Source: Chloroflexota bacterium
GTDB taxonomy: Bacteria > Chloroflexota > UBA11872 > VXOZ01
Length of the DNA: 43,131 bases
Direction of reading: 5' to 3'
Assembly (NCBI GenBank): GCA_012270555.1
Contig: JAAXIC010000004.1
Span: 1-43,131, forward strand
Position numbers and translations under genes: made by a program. The notes beneath the pieces were generated by a model. The model had not been told where the DNA came from and did not search any database. It saw nothing but the letters and a program-made list of their open reading frames with translations. Shown here one piece after another: positions 40,908-43,131 of the stretch. Within the stretch, counting starts at the first letter, position 1. Each line of letters starts with the position of its first letter.

Positions 40908-41164
40908 GCGGGGGCTTGCCCCCAATGTTGTCGCATGCGGGGGCGTTGCCCCCGCGGACAAAGTGGCAATGAATACCGCGCCTCACGTCCCCGGCAGTGT
41001 AGGTTTGCAACCCCGTATCACGTACGGGGCAGGCTCTGCGCCCGCCTGTCGGCACCTGCCATTTCCCCTCACCCCGGCCCTCTCCCCAGGGCGAGGGGGC
41101 AGAGCGCACCCAATGAGCGTACCGTCTTAATCTTGATGCGACAGCATTGGGGCTTGTCCCCCGC
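40908..41164. mobile_element. MITE-like element, copy 2 with nested module
   Basis: Inverted copy of the element at 31615-31846, about 90% identical by eye. The terminal inverted repeats are 29 bp and match at 23 positions, starting GCGGGGG and ending TGTCGCAT. It is 25 bp longer than copy 1; 24 of these are a palindromic module at 41012-41035 (arms CCCGTA/TACGGGG) splitting the internal family A palindrome. It fills half of the 518-bp gap 40756-41273; I see nothing else there. Confidence 0.7.
41012..41035. repeat. 24-bp palindromic module inserted in a repeat
   Basis: It matches 6497-6520 at 21 of 24 positions. In both places removing the module restores an uninterrupted host repeat: GCAAC+CTGCGCCC here, CTCACC+CTAGCC there. 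Confidence 0.75.
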
Positions 41165-41273
41165 TTCCCGATGTCGGGCGCAGGACAGGCTGGGGGCATA
41201 AACACCATCTTGGGCAAGGCGCGTAGCAAGAGAGGGACTGTTGGCAATAAGCAGTCTCGCGCACCCTCGTTGC

Positions 41274-41858
41274 TTATGGCATGCGCTGAGTAACTATTTC
41301 TACCGCAACGTCTTGCTGCGCCACGGCTTGACCGAGGGGCCGCCGGATCGTGCCGCATTCCCGCTGCAAGACCCTACCGTTACACACCCCAAAGGTGACG
41401 GCATAGAACCGGCCCTGGGGGGATTCCTGCGGTGCTGCGCCCCCTTCCCGCTCACGCCGCCGCGTAACCGTGAAACGTAGAGTTACCCGCAGCTTCTCCG
41501 GATCGTAGTCTATGCTGGTTTCCAGTAGTTCTTCCATTCCAATTCTAATGCACGCGCTCTCACGGTTTGGCACACGCCTCTGCTCCGACAATACCGGAAC
41601 GTGTTCGATCAGGATTTCCGTGAGCGCACTCGGCGCGCCATCGTAAGCGGCGAGCATGGCGCGTTCATCCATGCGCTGCCGCACCGCAGCCATCGTGCTG
41701 AGACCGAATGCCGCAAGCAACTCCCATTCGGGAGCAGTTAGCGACGGATTACGCGGTTCGCAGAGACACGATCGCTCCAAGCGCGACAAAGTCTGGGAGC
41801 TTTTAGCCCACATCGCTGCAGCACTGTCAGGGCACTGCTCCGGCATAGCGTCCTTCAT
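41274..41858 (-). CDS. Hypothetical protein
   Basis: Open frame of 194 aa from ATG 41858; ATG 41846 with AAGGA close upstream is an alternative. I recognise no family. The sequence has a mixed, protein-like composition, with helical parts (PEWELLAAFGLSTMAAVRQR) and a strand pair (DYDPEKLRVTLRFTVTRR). It stands alone between repeats. It could be a lineage-specific gene or a chance frame. Confidence 0.45.
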   Translation of the reverse strand: MKDAMPEQCPDSAAAMWAKSSQTLSRLERSCLCEPRNPSLTAPEWELLAAFGLSTMAAVRQRMDERAMLAAYDGAPSALTEILIEHVPVLSEQRRVPNRESACIRIGMEELLETSIDYDPEKLRVTLRFTVTRRREREGGAAPQESPQGRFYAVTFGVCNGRVLQRECGTIRRPLGQAVAQQDVAVEIVTQRMP

Positions 41859-41917
41859 GCTTGGGCAAGCCTTTGAGTGTAAGTGTGTACGAGCAAGTAA
41901 TAGGTTGAGGAGCACCG

Positions 41918-41973
41918 GCTTGTCCTGAGCACTTCGACAGGCTCAGTCCAGGCTTTGCCGAAGGGTCGAAGGA
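41918..41973. repeat. Family B-like repeat
   Basis: CTTGTCCTGAGCACTTCGAC, then AGGCTCAG and a further GAAGGGTCGAAGGA. Related to the repeats at 2316-2360 and 14868-15012. It lies in the 273-bp gap before the last gene. Confidence 0.6.
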
Positions 41974-42131
41974 TGGACCGAAACTGGGACTAGAGCGCTT
42001 TCCCCGAGTAGCGGCGCTGGAACGTGTGCTGCGGGCAGTGCCGCGCGTTCCAATAGATACCGGCCGGCAGGCACAATTGCCCTGCGTCGCCGGTATTGTA
42101 CCATGAAGACAGAGACTGCCCAGGAAACCGG

Positions 42132-42848
42132 ATGAAATCTATGGGATGTTTGTGGCAAACTTATAAGGCGCTGTCTGTACTCTTCTTCACCCTATTTCTC
42201 TTGCTCATCCTCTTGGGCGTGATCCTGCTTGCGGGCATTGGCGTTGTGGAAGTGCCGGGGCTGAGCGCGCTCTTTGGTCAAAGCGTTGCGCCAACCCCAA
42301 CGCCAACAATCGTCAGAGAATCAGCGCAAACCGGCGCCTCCCAGGACGGCGCAAACGAGTCCGGCACGCCTACGCCAGGGTCAACGGCGACCCCAGAAGT
42401 AGTCTCAGAGCAAACCGCGGCCATTCAGCGAGCCGAGGACGCCATCAAACAAGCCGACGAACCCGGCCGCTTCACCATCGAGGTTTCCGATAGCGATCTT
42501 ACGGCGCTGCTGGGTGAGCTCATCGCTTCACTCGATAATCCGCCCGTATCCAATCTGGTGGTCACGTTCGAGCAGGACGAGTTTGCGGCCAGCGGCACGA
42601 TCATCGCGCCCTTCCGCGCCAACATCCAGGCAAAGGGGCACTTCGTCGTCAGCGAGGATACTGTGCGGATAGAGTTTACCGAGGCTAAGTTGGGCGCATT
42701 GACGATGCCGGAAGCGTTGCGGGACCAACTGACTGCGCAGGCTAACGAGTACCTGGATGCGAACGTCGGCGAAACGCAAGGACTGCGCATCGAGAGTGTC
42801 GAGATCATGCCGGGCAAGATCATCGTTACCGGCGAACGGCTAAACTAA
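42132..42848 (+). CDS. Membrane-anchored LmeA/DUF2993-like protein
   Basis: Protein of 238 aa from ATG 42132, with AGGA six bases upstream. One N-terminal membrane helix (residues 14-37) is followed by a Pro/Thr/Ser linker to about residue 110. The extracytoplasmic domain has alternating strands and turns (DSDLTALLGELIASL, TIIAPFRANIQAKGHF, GLRIESVEIMPGKIIVTG). The pattern resembles LmeA-like lipid-binding proteins, but I am not certain. It is monocistronic here. The 283 bases after it contain no gene I recognise. Confidence 0.65.
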   Translation: MKSMGCLWQTYKALSVLFFTLFLLLILLGVILLAGIGVVEVPGLSALFGQSVAPTPTPTIVRESAQTGASQDGANESGTPTPGSTATPEVVSEQTAAIQRAEDAIKQADEPGRFTIEVSDSDLTALLGELIASLDNPPVSNLVVTFEQDEFAASGTIIAPFRANIQAKGHFVVSEDTVRIEFTEAKLGALTMPEALRDQLTAQANEYLDANVGETQGLRIESVEIMPGKIIVTGERLN

Positions 42849-43100
42849 GTGTACCTGATTTCTGACTACCCTAGAGTGCTTTAGCAAGCGTGCATTGGCT
42901 TTGCAATCTCAGCGAGCGTCCGGCAAAAAACTGGGCATTCCACTACAAGACGGTGTGTAAAACCCTCTGCCAATCGTCGTACACGGTTCGAACCCTCGGC
43001 AATTCCAGACCAGGCAAGCTCACCACCTAATGCAAACTTGTAGTTGCACCTTATTAAGAATGAGCCCCTCAGAAGTGGAAGCCCGACTAAAGAGCTGGAG

Positions 43101-43126
43101 TCCGCTCGTCCTTATATCTTGAGAAA
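43101..43126. repeat. Right arm of window-terminal inverted repeat
   Basis: Reverse complement of 1-26 with one mismatch. It lies 5 bases from the right edge. Confidence 0.8.
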
Positions 43127-43131
43127 GGGAG

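Noticed and set aside
42985-42994. GGTTCGAACC resembling a tRNA T-arm
   Set aside because: The surrounding bases do not form a 5-bp T-stem, acceptor stem or anticodon arm on either strand.
43060-43122. A 20-codon frame starting MSPSEVEARL at the right end
   Set aside because: Very short, without a ribosome binding site, and ending in the terminal repeat; no support as a gene.
1-43131. Circular plasmid or phage genome
   Set aside because: The ends are inverted, not direct, repeats; the gene content is chromosomal housekeeping plus metabolism, with no replication or virion genes.

Overview
The window is a 43.1 kb piece of a bacterial chromosome with high GC content and densely packed genes. 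The gene content best fits a member of the Chloroflexota (environmental or host-associated type, for example SAR202- or Caldilineales-like). This is inference from four things: a short EF-Ts, a complete System I cytochrome c maturation operon with a Cys-type CcmE, many oxidoreductase/hydrolase families used on organic matter (PhyH dioxygenase, Gfo/Idh/MocA, creatininase, mandelate racemase/galactonate dehydratase, M55 peptidase), and a heavy load of short palindromic intergenic repeats. No rRNA, tRNA, CRISPR array, IS transposase or phage gene was found. The two window ends carry the same 26-bp sequence in inverted orientation (25/26), so the window probably ends where a repeat broke the assembly.

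Layout. 0.3-4.7 kb: Gfo/Idh/MocA protein, solitary beta-class DNA methylase and PHP-type metal hydrolase on the minus strand, then a PhyH dioxygenase on the plus strand. 4.7-9.3 kb (minus): the classic rpsB-tsf-pyrH-frr-uppS-cdsA housekeeping block, with a promoter, a two-hairpin leader, an intrinsic terminator after tsf and a repeat between frr and uppS. 9.5-10.7 kb: L-2-hydroxyglutarate oxidase (minus) with a palindromic operator touching its -10 box. 11.1-14.7 kb (plus): a tandem alpha/beta hydrolase and an orphan solute-binding lipoprotein. 15.0-31.4 kb (all minus): rqcH/NFACT, PfkB kinase, a second Gfo/Idh protein, lysine 2,3-aminomutase, an ATP-grasp-like protein, and the ccm operon. The ccm genes in transcription order are copD-like, ccmE, ccmF, ccmH, a ccmI-like/Asp-box protein, a secreted TTR-like membrane protein, ccmA, ccmB, ccmC, ccmD.

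31.9-35.9 kb: sucrase/ferredoxin-like protein (plus), SCO1-type thioredoxin-fold protein and a secreted two-component-regulator-type propeller protein (minus). 36.4-40.0 kb (plus): M55 D-aminopeptidase, creatininase-family amidohydrolase, enolase-superfamily sugar-acid dehydratase and a GNAT acetyltransferase, which look like a small catabolic group. The first of these sits behind a good sigma70-type promoter and a roughly 265-nt leader. A TauE/SafE permease, a hypothetical gene and a membrane-anchored LmeA-like protein close the window.

The most unusual signals are structural. Two copies of a MITE-like element (about 232 and 257 bp, about 90% identical, inverted, 9 kb apart) differ almost exactly by a 24-bp palindromic module. 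That module also sits inside an unrelated repeat at 6.5 kb, again immediately before a CT. Among proteins, the most interesting are the KamA/ATP-grasp pair, the propeller-fused CcmI-like protein, the CxxxF CcmE, and two Gfo/Idh proteins that both lack the EKP lysine.
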